A stretch of 64,000 nucleotides of DNA from Stieleria varia (GTDB lineage Bacteria; Planctomycetota; Planctomycetia; Pirellulales; Pirellulaceae), in contig NZ_CP151726.1 of assembly GCF_038443385.1 (NCBI RefSeq), forward strand, positions 3,782,001-3,846,000, in the 5' to 3' direction. The translations under genes were made by a program, and so were the position numbers. How positions within the stretch are numbered: position 1 is the stretch's first letter; each line of letters begins with the position of its first letter. The notes under the pieces were generated by a model that worked only from the letters and a program-made list of their open reading frames with translations, searched no databases and was not told where the DNA came from. Below are positions 30,901 through 40,489 of this stretch, piece after piece.

Positions 30901-31097
30901 ACGGGCGGCAGTTGGCCAGTGGTGGTCGCGAACGGCATTTGTACATTTGGGATGTCGCGTCGGGAACACGAATGGCAAAACTATGGGGCCACCGACGTCA
31001 GATCTTTGGGTTGGACATTTCGCCAAACGGCGAAATGGTTGCCACCGTGGGGCTCGACGGCGATCTGCGTTTTTGGCGCGGTGAAATCGGCGATTGA
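27990..31097 (+). CDS. Ser/Thr protein kinase with WD40 repeats
   Basis: 1035 residues. An N-terminal zinc-ribbon-like motif (Cys5, Cys8, Cys30, Cys33) precedes a Hanks-type kinase domain (about 76-340): G-loop GSGGFGAVW (84-92), catalytic Lys106 in VALKLPK, HRDLKPTNVM (about 191), DFGIAK and GTFSYMSPEQ. One transmembrane helix follows (about 357-378, LIAGLVATIFLSFAIGLFG), then about eight to ten WD40 repeats to the C-terminus (e.g. DSTSGQLVRT, IWDVASGTRMAKLWGHRRQI). The topology suggests a cytoplasmic kinase and an extracytoplasmic beta-propeller sensor or docking module. All catalytic motifs are intact. The 3' end is 11 bp from the convergent catalase gene. Confidence 0.9.
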   Translation: MVRLCPKCDSPLRPSTMVEDFSLADEEQWCDQCGPVRYERAEVENTTSVQTKPRSTPISSPSDSLRHAPDGKSIAHFALKQKIGSGGFGAVWLAHDLNLDRQVALKLPKRSSADSSLLHEARTAAKLHHPNIVMVHEVGIADEQIYIASEYIDGVTLRGEMDQQRLAIERTVDVLIQICSATSHAHSHGVIHRDLKPTNVMIDSAGKPFVTDFGIAKQLSAEESISAEGAVVGTFSYMSPEQAMGKTRETDARSDIYALGVILFEMLTDYRPFRGNVDAIIRQKINDEPPSPRRLVESIPADLETICLKCLEREPGARYQSAAELSDELSRFQQGVPILARPITRLEKGWRWCRRQPLIAGLVATIFLSFAIGLFGTSYYGLQASRNADELRDALYNAEINLIGTRWTNGDLAGMRDAMATLDHARDGSRGNDFAYKFFATSLRPLRQIINHGEAVTDVALSSDAKLIASVGHDNSIRVWDSTSGQLVRTLPLSAGRVMSIDFALDDTRLMTAHTDGRIRIWNPNQHERIVAELEHGAGLIHASFAKGGRVVSVDRQGAIKVWDIQSRETTAELSEADGRVIAARYDPNMHRLALARINGSISVYDLQDANRRWELPRVRDVLCMAFGGLDRLFVGSQVSSWSAFSIESGELLHSVVGTGAIGDVEWVADGDQFVTASSDQTTCFYDANFAVHNQFSTHARTFGVLAQSADSQVLAVGSADGTVKLLELQQCKQPAVVWRETNLRDVQFVDSQHVVTSGADGGVQLWDVDTGESSELRAATAVPAMSLIIGEHQVWVAGTPPRIDRLPLNRPESDLAESSGSESEDAAIRIANAGSVVLAKSPDGLRFAVGARNGAVRVAWIAEPETVLWESNPSDKTTHDVCFRGDQAIVIAYSGNTLVQVDLAPDTIGDQVTINLNEAPTALAYSDATHCLAVGTQTGEIHLFQRDQTQPARTIKCHGSRINALEFFPDGRQLASGGRERHLYIWDVASGTRMAKLWGHRRQIFGLDISPNGEMVATVGLDGDLRFWRGEIGD

Positions 31098-31108
31098 CCT
31101 GAATTCTT

Positions 31109-33175
31109 CTACGCCTCTCGATCCCAAATGCGATGTTTCTTGGCGGCTGAGAGGAACGCTTTGAAATCTCCACCACCGATGGCCACCAAGCCTTCGTCAG
31201 CGTCTGTCTTGACCGACGCTTTCTGGAACATCTTCATCGATGCTTCGTTAAACCCGATGACTTTCAGGTGACTGAACGCATCCCGTATCCAGTCGATCGC
31301 GGCGGCTTGGGACTCTAATGTCTCCGAGTGTTCGGGTGAAGGTGCGACAACGACGCAGTCAAACAATACCGAGGGAGTTCCGTCCAGGAAGTGATCTGGA
31401 ACGATTTCTTTGCCCCTGCTGGTCTTGATAGGCCCCGCCTTGGGGGCGATGACTTCCATCATCGCCGACTCATCTTTTGCGAGCTTGACGAGTGAGTTGT
31501 AGATCGACGCATCTACACCATCTGTCGTCAGCAAACCGATTTTCTTGCCCGCCAACGATTTTGGTGCGGTGCTGTACTGGGAGAGCGGAGGTGACGGTTG
31601 CGGATCACCGACCGGCACTCTCGGCTTGATCTTATCTGCCGTCCCGCTCATCCCCAGCGAATCGGCAACCTGACGTGCCAATTCGCTGTCGACGTTATTC
31701 AGATGACCGAGCATCCGAGTGCGAATTTTCAATTGATCGCACTTGCCCAACTCGAATGCAAAGCCACCAACGATGTGTCGCTTTTCGGGTTCCGTCATCG
31801 ATACCCAAAACAATCTTGCTTGTGTGTAATGATCCGCGAAGCTTTCGGGACGAATGCGAAGCTTTTGCCCGGCTTCTTCGGCTGGGTAGCTTGTGAATCC
31901 TGTTTTGGGATCCTCCCGCGGCGTGCCGTTGTCGAGTGAGTTGGGTTCATTGGCGACATTTCCCGTAGGAATGTCCATCTGCATGTGTCCGTCGCGTTGG
32001 AAGTTCGCGAACGGGCACTTCGGTTTGTTGACCGGTATTTGATGAAAGTTTGGGCTGCCCAAGCGTGAGAGTTGGGTGTCGAGGTACGAGAATAATCGGC
32101 CTTGCAAGAGCGGATCATTGGAGAAATCGATCCCGGGGACGACGTGCGATGGACAGAATGCGACCTGCTCGGTCTCCGCAAAGAAGTTGTCGACATTTCG
32201 ATTGAGCACCATCTTGCCGATCGGCGTTAGCGGTACCAGTTCTTCGGGGATCAGCTTTGTCGGGTCCAGAACGTCAAAGTCAAACTCGTTGGCTTGCTCC
32301 TGCGTGAACGCTTGCACCGACAACTCCCATTCTGGAAAATCCCCGGCGTTGATCGCGTTCCAAAAGTCGCGACGATGGAAGTCAGGATCTGCACCATTGA
32401 TCTTCACCGCCTCTGGCCAGATCACAGAGAATGTACCGAGCTTGGGTCGCCAGTGAAATTTGACAAACTTTGACTCTCCCCTGGCGTTGATCATCCGGAA
32501 AGTGTGTACTCCAAATCCTTCCATCATGCGAAACGATCGCGGTAACGCACGATCTGACATGATCCACATCAGCATGTGCATGCTCTCGGAGTTCAGAGAG
32601 ACAAAATCCCAGAAGGTATTGTGAGCCGACTGAGCTTGCGGAAAAGCACGATCGGGTTCGGGTTTCACGCTGTGAATCAGATCGGGAAATTTGATCGCAT
32701 CCTGTATGAAGAACACGGGGATGTTGTTGCCGACGAGGTCGTAATTACCCGCTGTTGTGTAGAACTTCACCGAGAAACCACGAACGTCGCGAGCGAGGTC
32801 AGGCGAACCGGCGCTTCCGGCGACCGTCGAGAATCGGCAGAAAACCGGTGTCTGAACGCTCGGGTCTTGCAAGAAGTCGGCTTTGGTGAGTTTGGAGTTG
32901 CCCTTGTACGCCTGGAAGTAACCGTGGGCCGCGTATCCGCGAGCGTGGACGACGCGTTCTGGGATTCGCTCGTGATCAAAGTGCGTGATTTTCTCACGCA
33001 GAATGAAGTCTTCCAGCAGTTGCGGGCCGCGAGGTCCGATGGCGAGCGTGTTTTGGTCATCAGAGACCACGACGCCCTGATTGGTCGTTAGTTTGTTTGC
33101 TGAAGATGTGGTTTGATGCAGTTCGTCACCATTACCCTTGTGAGAGCCGTTCGCGGGTGCCTTCTTCTTTGCCAT
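31109..33175 (-). CDS. katE: Large-subunit monofunctional catalase (HPII type)
   Basis: 688 residues, decomposing hydrogen peroxide. Active-site His77 in [13 protein letters not shown], Asn150 in [15 protein letters not shown], and haem-ligand Tyr364 in [10 protein letters not shown] are at the spacing seen in clade 2 catalases. The extra C-terminal domain (about 540-688; [30 protein letters not shown]-like segment) is the class-I glutaminase/DJ-1-like flavodoxin domain typical of HPII, giving the expected long size. The N-terminal 40 residues are Lys/Asn-rich. Probably cytoplasmic stress defence; the chosen ATG follows a purine-rich stretch. Confidence 0.93.
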   Translation of the reverse strand: MAKKKAPANGSHKGNGDELHQTTSSANKLTTNQGVVVSDDQNTLAIGPRGPQLLEDFILREKITHFDHERIPERVVHARGYAAHGYFQAYKGNSKLTKADFLQDPSVQTPVFCRFSTVAGSAGSPDLARDVRGFSVKFYTTAGNYDLVGNNIPVFFIQDAIKFPDLIHSVKPEPDRAFPQAQSAHNTFWDFVSLNSESMHMLMWIMSDRALPRSFRMMEGFGVHTFRMINARGESKFVKFHWRPKLGTFSVIWPEAVKINGADPDFHRRDFWNAINAGDFPEWELSVQAFTQEQANEFDFDVLDPTKLIPEELVPLTPIGKMVLNRNVDNFFAETEQVAFCPSHVVPGIDFSNDPLLQGRLFSYLDTQLSRLGSPNFHQIPVNKPKCPFANFQRDGHMQMDIPTGNVANEPNSLDNGTPREDPKTGFTSYPAEEAGQKLRIRPESFADHYTQARLFWVSMTEPEKRHIVGGFAFELGKCDQLKIRTRMLGHLNNVDSELARQVADSLGMSGTADKIKPRVPVGDPQPSPPLSQYSTAPKSLAGKKIGLLTTDGVDASIYNSLVKLAKDESAMMEVIAPKAGPIKTSRGKEIVPDHFLDGTPSVLFDCVVVAPSPEHSETLESQAAAIDWIRDAFSHLKVIGFNEASMKMFQKASVKTDADEGLVAIGGGDFKAFLSAAKKHRIWDREA

Positions 33176-33401
33176 TTTGGACCTTGCTTGAGTTGGTGCT
33201 ACTGTTTTTGTTTTCTAGGAGGACCGCGATTCCACTGGAACCTGTCATGTGAAATCCGGACGACCACCCTGGTTGCATAGCGACCAGCGCAGACGTGTCA
33301 GTGGAGTACATGCGATCTCGTCGCCGATCGACTCAGTTGATGTCGATGGTCGAGGCTGTCCAGCAAAGCCTGTGCCGCGTCCCAGTCGGGACGTCGAAGG
33401 A

Positions 33402-33512
33402 AGGGACGCTCTGATCGGATAGGGACGCTCTGATCGGATAGAGACGGCGTGGGATTCGCCTGAATTCCTAATGTGAAACGTCCATTGTGAATGGAGTTCT
33501 GGCGAATCCCAC
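33402..33512. repeat. 19-bp direct duplication and gattcgcc hairpin
   Basis: agggacgctctgatcggat occurs twice in exact tandem (33402-33420, 33421-33439). Next to it, gtgggattcgcctgaattc (33449-33467) pairs almost completely with gagttctggcgaatcccac (33494-33512) to form a long hairpin. The remaining part of the 33176-33533 gap holds nothing recognised beyond the catalase upstream region. Confidence 0.75.
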
Positions 33513-33533
33513 AACCTGCAAGGCTGTTGTTAC

Positions 33534-36149
33534 CTACTCCACAGGGATCAGCAACTCACGGCTGAAGCGGCGTCCGTGGTGAAAGCCGACGGGGAGCAGT
33601 TCGGCATCTTCGTTTCGCACAGCACGGTTTTGCTGGTTGAAATATTCCCGCACCTCCACTCCCACGTGCAGCAAGAACGGGATTCCTTCGCCGGTGATGA
33701 CCAGGAAAACGCCTTTCGATTTTGCGGGCGGGGCGTCGGATGTTGGCGTCAGTGTTTCAGCAGTTGGTTTGGAAATGGATTGCAGGTGTTCAAGAGACAA
33801 GACCGCCGGCGGTTCTCTCCAGTGTTCGGCCGGCAATTCAAAGGCGGTCGCGTTGATGGTGCGTATGGTGTAGTACGGCGGCCCCGAATCCGGTTTGGCT
33901 TCGATCCCCATCAGATCGAAACCTTCGTCACGCGCCCACGCATCGATCTCGTCTTGGAGAGACTCGGCATTGCGAAATCGCTCGGGTAATTTTGCCATAC
34001 GTCCCGTCTCCAGGTCGATGAAGTTGGGGGCATGTTCGCCGCGTTCGCTTGGAGGGCCGATGATCATGCCAGATTGAGTTGCTGTTAAACGCAATGGTGC
34101 ATCGGGGGCAATGGTCTGGTCATCAATGGATTCAAGTTCGATGATTGGTATCTCCCGCGTCCAGTGGTCGATCTTGTCGCTCTCTGGCAACTCATTCCAC
34201 CAAGTCGCCCAGTGGTTGGCGGTGCGTTGAAACAGTTGCAGCTTTCGCCGGCGAATGGATTCCGGTTCGTCACCGTTCCACTCACAGAAGTTGATCTCGT
34301 TCTGTCCGAAGTCCTGTCCTGTGAGTGATTCTAATGCGCCAAACACTTCACGCAGGGGACGACCGAAGCCGTATTCTCCGGGTTCATCCGTCTTGTCCAA
34401 GTCGTGTTTTTGCGCAAACGCGATCAGTTCAGGAGTCGTTTCTCTCAGCCCCATGTCGGAGCCTGAGAAGCGAACGGTTTTCGGGATGGCCTCGATCAAA
34501 GCTGGGACGGCGCGTTGGTCACCGATGGCGCGTAACAGAAACGCGATGCAGCGAATGGTCATGTGGTCATCCGCGGACTTGAGCTGATCGGTCAAGACGG
34601 GCACTGCGTCTTCGCCGAGTTCCGCCAGTTGGCACATCGTCAGCAGCCACGGCGTTTGGAAACGGGTCTCGCGGTTGGCGCACTGCCATTTCAGTTGTTC
34701 AAAAAGCTCCGTCGCCATTGTCGTTCGCTGCGGCACCGTCGCTTGGTCGAGCTTTATCTTAAAAGCATTGCGAGCTTGTTCCAGTTTGGCCCGTGCCATC
34801 GCCTCGTCGTTCGCTTGCATGCCCGCTAATCCGGGACGACGCGCCGCTGGCTTTGGCTCATGTTTCCCTGGGACCAGCATCACATGCGTCTCCTCGCCGT
34901 CTTTGACCGTTACGTTCGCCGATGCGATCCCGTTGGTCGCGTGGATGTGATGGGTTCCCGGTGGGACGTGCAATCGAAACGAGCCATCGGCTTGTACCGG
35001 AGCGGGAGCGGTTGATTTGGACGGCGAGGAATTCGCTCCGAGGACGGCGATCCGCAAACCGGCCGGAATCTCATCTCGCGTGGCGATAGCGCCGTTGATG
35101 TATCCGCCTTTGACCATCACGAGATCAAACGAGTCTCGTGTCGTGTTGCCCAACACAGGAAGCGTTTGGCTTGACTGCAGCATGCGTTCCGCCATGGACA
35201 CGCTGAATTCATACATGCCTTCGGCGAGCGTCAAGCGGTAGTGTCCCTGGTCGTCTGTGCTGGTTTTGGTCGTCAGTCGGGATTCGGCCTCGAAGGCAGT
35301 CACCAAAACATTCGCCACGGGCATATTGGTGACACGATCGATGACTTTGCCGCTAACGATCCCCGTGGGTGGCAACTTGATCCTCAAAACTTGAGGAACC
35401 GAGGAATACTTGTGATGCGAGCTGCCATGATCGGGATGCTCGACAATGAGATGGCTCCATGCTCCGCGTTGGCCTTCCCAAGCGGACAGTCCGGTCAATT
35501 TGAACTTTCCTGTTGGGTCTGACGTCGCTGACATGATTCCAAGATCCTTAGGAAGTCCGACCGGGCGGCTGATCGTGGCGCCGGACACCGGCTTGCCATT
35601 GTCATCCAGGATCACGCCGACCAGCATGCTGGCAGCTTTGAGCATCAACTCGCTCTGTGAGATCTCCGCGTATGGACGATACTGACGGACCATCGTTGCA
35701 TGCGTAGGCGCAGTGGCCACGATCGACCAGTATCCATCGGCCATGAACTCGACAACGGTTTCCGGATCACTGGGGTCAGGCTGGACCCATTCGTAGCGGC
35801 CGTCCGATTCACAAGTCAAATCGGCGATGACATGGGCGATGTCGTGATGGTGAGAATGATACAGGAATCTAACCCTCGCATTCGCGACGGGGTGTCCCGC
35901 TTCGTCGACACAGTGCCCGGAGAATCTCAACAATGTCGGCTCGCTATCCGGCTTGCTCGCAGTCTCAGGCGAGGACGATTGTGCCACAGTGGGCGACTGT
36001 AACATCAGCCCAACGGTGAGAAACAAGCCCAGCCAAATCGGTTCAATTCTGAGTATGTTTCGCCAAGTTTGCTCGAGCCAAGGCAGCCTGCCCAAGCGTC
36101 GCTGTCGTGTCGGAGCTTGGCTGGTAGGTTGATTCGTAGACTGATTCAT
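33534..36149 (-). CDS. Carboxypeptidase-regulatory-like and HEAT-repeat secreted protein
   Basis: 871 residues from the ATG at 36149, chosen because AGGAGG lies 8 bases upstream; two earlier ATGs in the frame overlap or crowd that site. A leader with one hydrophobic segment (about 40-57, WLGLFLTVGLMLQSPTVA) is followed by at least three carboxypeptidase-regulatory/Ig-like beta domains (FSGHCVDEAGHPVANARVRF; LVGVILDDNGKPVSGATI; VSGKVIDRVTNMPVANVLVTA). HEAT-like repeats come next (LTDQLKSADDHMTIRCIAF, AIGDQRAVPALIEAI), then a unique C-terminal domain. This is an architecture seen in secreted planctomycete proteins, with no catalytic motif. Possibly a surface or scaffold protein. Confidence 0.75.
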   Translation of the reverse strand: MNQSTNQPTSQAPTRQRRLGRLPWLEQTWRNILRIEPIWLGLFLTVGLMLQSPTVAQSSSPETASKPDSEPTLLRFSGHCVDEAGHPVANARVRFLYHSHHHDIAHVIADLTCESDGRYEWVQPDPSDPETVVEFMADGYWSIVATAPTHATMVRQYRPYAEISQSELMLKAASMLVGVILDDNGKPVSGATISRPVGLPKDLGIMSATSDPTGKFKLTGLSAWEGQRGAWSHLIVEHPDHGSSHHKYSSVPQVLRIKLPPTGIVSGKVIDRVTNMPVANVLVTAFEAESRLTTKTSTDDQGHYRLTLAEGMYEFSVSMAERMLQSSQTLPVLGNTTRDSFDLVMVKGGYINGAIATRDEIPAGLRIAVLGANSSPSKSTAPAPVQADGSFRLHVPPGTHHIHATNGIASANVTVKDGEETHVMLVPGKHEPKPAARRPGLAGMQANDEAMARAKLEQARNAFKIKLDQATVPQRTTMATELFEQLKWQCANRETRFQTPWLLTMCQLAELGEDAVPVLTDQLKSADDHMTIRCIAFLLRAIGDQRAVPALIEAIPKTVRFSGSDMGLRETTPELIAFAQKHDLDKTDEPGEYGFGRPLREVFGALESLTGQDFGQNEINFCEWNGDEPESIRRRKLQLFQRTANHWATWWNELPESDKIDHWTREIPIIELESIDDQTIAPDAPLRLTATQSGMIIGPPSERGEHAPNFIDLETGRMAKLPERFRNAESLQDEIDAWARDEGFDLMGIEAKPDSGPPYYTIRTINATAFELPAEHWREPPAVLSLEHLQSISKPTAETLTPTSDAPPAKSKGVFLVITGEGIPFLLHVGVEVREYFNQQNRAVRNEDAELLPVGFHHGRRFSRELLIPVE

Positions 36150-36229
36150 TGGCATTCCCTCCTGAGGCACATCTCATCTTAGCCGATTCGCGAGAATGGC
36201 TCGGTCTTTTGACGGTTTTGTTCCCCATG

Positions 36230-36620
36230 CCCCACTGCCGGCGCAGTTGCTGGCCCCAGTGAGCCTCAGGCGCTAGCCGTGGGCCTGAGGCGGATTGTGG
36301 TGCCGGCCCACGGCTAGCGCCTGAGGCTCACTTTGATCGCGATGCATGGAACGAAAACATGGACTGAAAAAACAATGTCAACCCCAAACTTTGAGCAGTC
36401 CAGCCTTAGGGTGGACTGCTCAAAGTTTGGGGTTGTGGCATTTTGGGTTTGCGCAAGTTTATGTCCCCACTGCCGGCGCAGCTGGTGGCCCCAGTGAGCC
36501 TCAGACGCTAGCCGTGGGCCTGAGGCGGATTGTGGTGCCGGCCCACGGCTAGCGCCTGAGGCTCACTTTGATTGCGATGCATGGAACGAAAACATGGACT
36601 GAAAAAACAATGCCGCAACA
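36230..36620. repeat. 235-bp-spaced duplicated hairpin elements
   Basis: A segment starting ccccactgccggcgcag occurs at 36230 and again at 36465. Each copy carries a hairpin with 28-bp arms (36258-36285/36305-36332, perfect; 36493-36520/36540-36567, one mismatch) containing cgctagccgtgggcc, and then gcatggaacgaaaacatgg. Between them is a further 23-bp perfect inverted repeat (36380-36402/36412-36434, ccccaaactttgagcagtcc). Small open frames here are by-products of the repeats. Confidence 0.85.
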
Positions 36621-36855
36621 CCAAACTTTGAGTAGTCCGGGCTAACGCCTCGCGTCTCACTCAATCAGCAGTCTCAATCGGGCTCGGGGGGCGTCTCGGC
36701 TGCGCTCGCGGAATCGACTTTCGCCGAAAAAATCAGGTGCTGCGGCGGAGCCCGCGGAATTCGTTTGATACAATACGATCCACCGCCCACCTTGCCGGAG
36801 CGATGTCGCTCCCAAATCCCCACCTGTCACACTATTTCTCAAAATTTCGCACCTC
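36621..36855. other. Intergenic, upstream of haem-binding protein
   Basis: No gene or clear promoter recognised. It presumably carries the promoter of the downstream gene. Confidence 0.4.
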
Positions 36856-39492
36856 ATGAAGAAGCCCCGTATCAGTTGGTTGCCTCATTGCGTGGCAGCC
36901 ATGTTCTCACTTGCAGTCTGTTTCATTCTCATTTCCCAATCGGTTGTCGCCCAGGACGCGAAACCGGCTCCGGCCAAGAAAAAACGGCAAGCGGAAGTCG
37001 GTCCCGCAATCGGCGGGAACACGGCGACGCCGATTGACCGGATCAAAGCCGCCGACGGATTTCAAGTCGAGTTGCTTTACTCTGTTCCTGGTACCGAGCA
37101 GGGATCGTGGGTCAACCTGTGCACGGACGACAAAGGCCGCTTGCTGGTCAGTGATCAATTCGGCGGTCTGTACCGCATCACTCCGCCGCCGGTCGGGACC
37201 CCCGTCGATGAGACGATGATCGAGGAAGTGCCCGCAAAGATCCGCGCGGTCAACGGAATGGTCTGGGCTTTTGGTGCCCTGTACGTCGGCGTCAATGACT
37301 ATGAGCAAAAGATTGACTCGGGGCTCTATCGCATCACCGACAGCGACGGCGACGATCAACTGGACAAAGTGGAATTGCTCCACGCGATCAAATCACGCAG
37401 CGACCACGGCGTCCACGCTTTGATGCCCACGCCGGATGGCAAAGCGTTGTATCTCGTGACGGGAAACAATGCGACCGCGCCAGAACTGGCCGACAGTTCT
37501 CCGGTTCGTCAGGTATGGGGCGAAGACCACTTGTTGCCCAGCATGCCAGACGGACGTGGACACAACCGTGGCGTGCTCGCACCCGGAGGAATCATCTATC
37601 GCGTCTCGCCCGATGGCGAAAAGTTCGAAGCCTTTGCTTCAGGCTTTCGCAACGTTTTTGACGCCGCAGTCAATCACGACGGCGAACTGTTCACCTACGA
37701 CGCCGACATGGAGTACGACTTCAACACGCCATGGTACCGACCGACACGCATTTGTCATGTCACCAGTGGCGCTGAGTTTGGGTGGCGCAACGGTGCGGGC
37801 AAACGGATGCCGTTCTACGAAGACAACATGCCGGGGATCTTGGACATCGGTCCCGGTTCGCCCACCGGCGTGACGTTCGGTTACGGAGCAAAGTTTCCCG
37901 CGAAGTATCAGAACGCTCTGTACGCGTTGGACTGGAGCTGGGGAAAGCTCTACGCGGTGCACCTGGAGCCCAGTGGTTCTAGCTACACGGCAACCAAAGA
38001 AGAATTTGTGACCGGCGCTCCGTTGCCGATCACCGACGCGATCATTCGCCCCCAAGACGGCGCGATGTATTTCACGATCGGTGGTCGACGTGTTCAGTCC
38101 GGTTTGTATCGCGTGACGTATGTGGGTGATCAATCGACCGATCCGGCACCTCCAGTGCCGAACAACAATCCAGCTGTGGAAATGCGTCGGATGCTGGAAG
38201 CCTTTCATGGCAAGCAGGATCCTGCCGCGATTGCTGCCGCCTGGCCACACTTGGCAGACGAAGATCGCTTCATTCGTTTCGCCGCTCGGACCGCGATCGA
38301 GCATCAGCCGGCTGAGACTTGGACTGAGAAAGCGTTGTCCGAATCTGATCCCGCAAAACAAGCGGAAGCGTTGCTCGCTCTGGCTCGGGTGACCGGCGTT
38401 TGTCCGCAGCACCGAACGGACTCAACGCCGCCGGTCGACACCGCCATGCGAGACAAGTTGCTGTCCGCCATCGCGGCGATCGATGCATCGAAGCTGGATC
38501 TGTCGGCTCAGTTGACGCTGGTACGGACCGCCCAAGTCATTTTGAATCGGTTTGGCATGCCCGATGAGGCCATGGTTCAAAAGCTGATCGCCAGTCTGGA
38601 TCCGCTGTTCCCCGCCAAGACGGCCGAGATGAATTGGTTGCTGTGCGAGACCCTCGCTTACCTGCAATCACCAACCGTGGCGGCCAAAGCGATCGCGTTG
38701 ATCCAATCGGCTCCGACCCAAGAAGAGCAGATGCAGTACGCTCGTTCGATTCGGATGCTGACCGCAGGTTGGACGCCGGAGTTGCACCAAGCGTATTTTG
38801 AGTGGTTCCTCAAAGCGGCCAACTACAAGGGTGGTGCAAGTTTTGACAAGTTCATCGAGTTCATTCGTAACGACGCGGTCGCTTCATTGACCGACTCGCA
38901 AAAGAACGACATGGCGGAGTTGTTGGCAAGGAAACCGGAAAAGAAGTCTGCCCTGGAGAACCTCGGCGAAATCTTTGCCGGCCGTTCCAGCACGGAGTGG
39001 CAGTTGGACGAATTGTCCGCTGCGGCCAAGGTCGGTTTGAAACATCGTGACTACGAGAACGGACGCAAGATGTTTGCGGCGACCGGTTGCTATGCTTGTC
39101 ACCGATTCGGTGATCAAGGAGGCATGACGGGGCCGGACTTGACTTCCGCGGGCCGTCGGTATTCGCCCCATGACTTGCTCGATCAAGTCGTCAATCCCAG
39201 CAAAGTGATCAACGACCAGTTTTCATCCGTTCAGGTGCTGACCGATGACGGCAAGGTGTACACCGGCGTCGTGGTCAATCTCAACGGCGACTCGATGACC
39301 ATCAATACCGACCTGACCGATCCCAATGAACGCGTCAATATCGACCGCAAGCAGATCGAAGAGTTGGCTGTTTCCAAGACATCGGCCATGCCGACCGGCC
39401 TGCTGAATCGGATGACCAAAGACGAGATTCTCGATTTGGTCGCGTACTTGATCAGTGGCGGCGACGAAAAACACGAGTTCTTTCAGAACTGA
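36856..39492 (+). CDS. PVC-type haem-binding protein with beta-propeller (sorbosone-dehydrogenase-like)
   Basis: 878 residues with signal peptide (WLPHCVAAMFSLAVCFILIS, cleavage near VVAQ). The N-terminal half (about 55-420) reads as a six-bladed propeller of the glucose/sorbosone dehydrogenase or membrane-bound dehydrogenase type (GFQVELLYSVPGTEQGSWVN, FASGFRNVFDAAVNHDGELFT, DIGPGSPTGVTFGYGAKFP). A HEAT-like helical part is in the middle. The C-terminus has a cytochrome c motif CYACH (about 745-749) in the PVC-type context GRKMFAATGCYACHRFGDQGG...GPDLTSAGRR, ending DEILDLVAYLISGG. It is probably a periplasmic sugar dehydrogenase-like protein passing electrons to its own haem; substrate unknown. 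Confidence 0.85.
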   Translation: MKKPRISWLPHCVAAMFSLAVCFILISQSVVAQDAKPAPAKKKRQAEVGPAIGGNTATPIDRIKAADGFQVELLYSVPGTEQGSWVNLCTDDKGRLLVSDQFGGLYRITPPPVGTPVDETMIEEVPAKIRAVNGMVWAFGALYVGVNDYEQKIDSGLYRITDSDGDDQLDKVELLHAIKSRSDHGVHALMPTPDGKALYLVTGNNATAPELADSSPVRQVWGEDHLLPSMPDGRGHNRGVLAPGGIIYRVSPDGEKFEAFASGFRNVFDAAVNHDGELFTYDADMEYDFNTPWYRPTRICHVTSGAEFGWRNGAGKRMPFYEDNMPGILDIGPGSPTGVTFGYGAKFPAKYQNALYALDWSWGKLYAVHLEPSGSSYTATKEEFVTGAPLPITDAIIRPQDGAMYFTIGGRRVQSGLYRVTYVGDQSTDPAPPVPNNNPAVEMRRMLEAFHGKQDPAAIAAAWPHLADEDRFIRFAARTAIEHQPAETWTEKALSESDPAKQAEALLALARVTGVCPQHRTDSTPPVDTAMRDKLLSAIAAIDASKLDLSAQLTLVRTAQVILNRFGMPDEAMVQKLIASLDPLFPAKTAEMNWLLCETLAYLQSPTVAAKAIALIQSAPTQEEQMQYARSIRMLTAGWTPELHQAYFEWFLKAANYKGGASFDKFIEFIRNDAVASLTDSQKNDMAELLARKPEKKSALENLGEIFAGRSSTEWQLDELSAAAKVGLKHRDYENGRKMFAATGCYACHRFGDQGGMTGPDLTSAGRRYSPHDLLDQVVNPSKVINDQFSSVQVLTDDGKVYTGVVVNLNGDSMTINTDLTDPNERVNIDRKQIEELAVSKTSAMPTGLLNRMTKDEILDLVAYLISGGDEKHEFFQN

Positions 39493-39585
39493 GTATTGAT
39501 CGCCGACAGATGATGCATTCGCCACGCGGGCCTGTCATAATGACCGCAGGCGTCAGTTGTCGCCTACGGCATCGTTTAACGACAA

Positions 39586-40440
39586 GCCGCAGGCGTCGAC
39601 GAATACGTACAAACGTTGTCGCCTGCGGCTTGGCGTTAAACAAAACTAGCCGCAGGCGTCGATGAATACGTACAGACGTTGTCGCCTACGGCATCGTTTA
39701 ACGACAAGCCGAAGGCGTCGACGAATACATACAGACGTTGTCGCCTACGGCTTGGCGTTAAACAAAACAAGCCGAAGGCGTCGACGAATACATACAAACG
39801 TTGTCGCCTACGGCATCGTTTAACGACAAGCCGAAGGCGTCGACGAATACATACAGACGTTGTCGCCTGCGGCTTGGCGTTAAACAAAACAGGCCGAAGG
39901 CGTCGACGAATACGTACAGACGTTGTCGCCTACGGCATCGTTTAACGACAAGCCGAAGGCGTCGACGAATACGTACAGACGTTGTCGCCTACGGCATCGT
40001 TTAACGACAAGCCGAAGGCGTCGACGAATACGTACAGACGTTGTCGCCTACGGCATCGTTTAACGACAAGCCGAAGGCGTCGACGAATACATACAGACGT
40101 TGTCGCCTGCGGCTTGGCGTTAAACAAAACAGGCCGAAGGCGTCGACGAATACGTACAGACGTTGTCGCCTACGGCATCGTTTAACGACAAGCCGAAGGC
40201 GTCGACGAATACATACAAACGTTGTCGCCTACGGCTTGGCGTTAAACAAAACAAGCCGAAGGCGTCGACGAATACGTACAAACGTTGTCGCCTACGGCAT
40301 CGTTTAACGACAAGCCGAAGGCGTCGACGAATACATACAAACGTTGTCGCCTACGGCTTGGCGTTAAACAAAACTAGCCGCAGGCGTCGACGAATACGTA
40401 CAAACGTTGTCGCCTATGGCTTGGCGTTAGACGATATCGA
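39586..40440. repeat. Tandem array of 14 hairpin units (59/63 bp)
   Basis: Each unit opens gccgaaggcgtcgacgaata (or gccgcaggcg...) and after acgttgtcgcctacggc ends in one of two tails: type A atcgtttaacgacaa (59-bp unit) or type B ttggcgttaaacaaaacaa (63 bp). The order from 39586 is B A B A B A A A B A B A B B-like, preceded by a partial unit at 39544-39585. Within a unit, gccgcaggcg pairs with cgcctgcggc around a loop of about 24-34 bases. Units abut with no unique spacers. Several open frames cross it in both strands only because the period keeps frames open. Confidence 0.9.
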
Positions 40441-40489
40441 CTACACTTAATCCCCTTCATACTTCCTCCCGGTCCCACGAGTGTCCCCC

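Noticed and set aside
36346-36552. 68-residue frame in the duplicated hairpin region
   Set aside because: Entirely composed of repeat and palindrome sequence.
39586-40440. Possible CRISPR array
   Set aside because: Units abut directly, with two recurrent tails and no unique spacers; no cas genes nearby.
39679-40450. Several Arg/Lys-rich open frames across the 39.6-40.4 kb repeats on both strands
   Set aside because: They are kept open by the 59/63-bp period, have no start context, and appear in multiple frames with the same peptide; explained by the DNA repeat.
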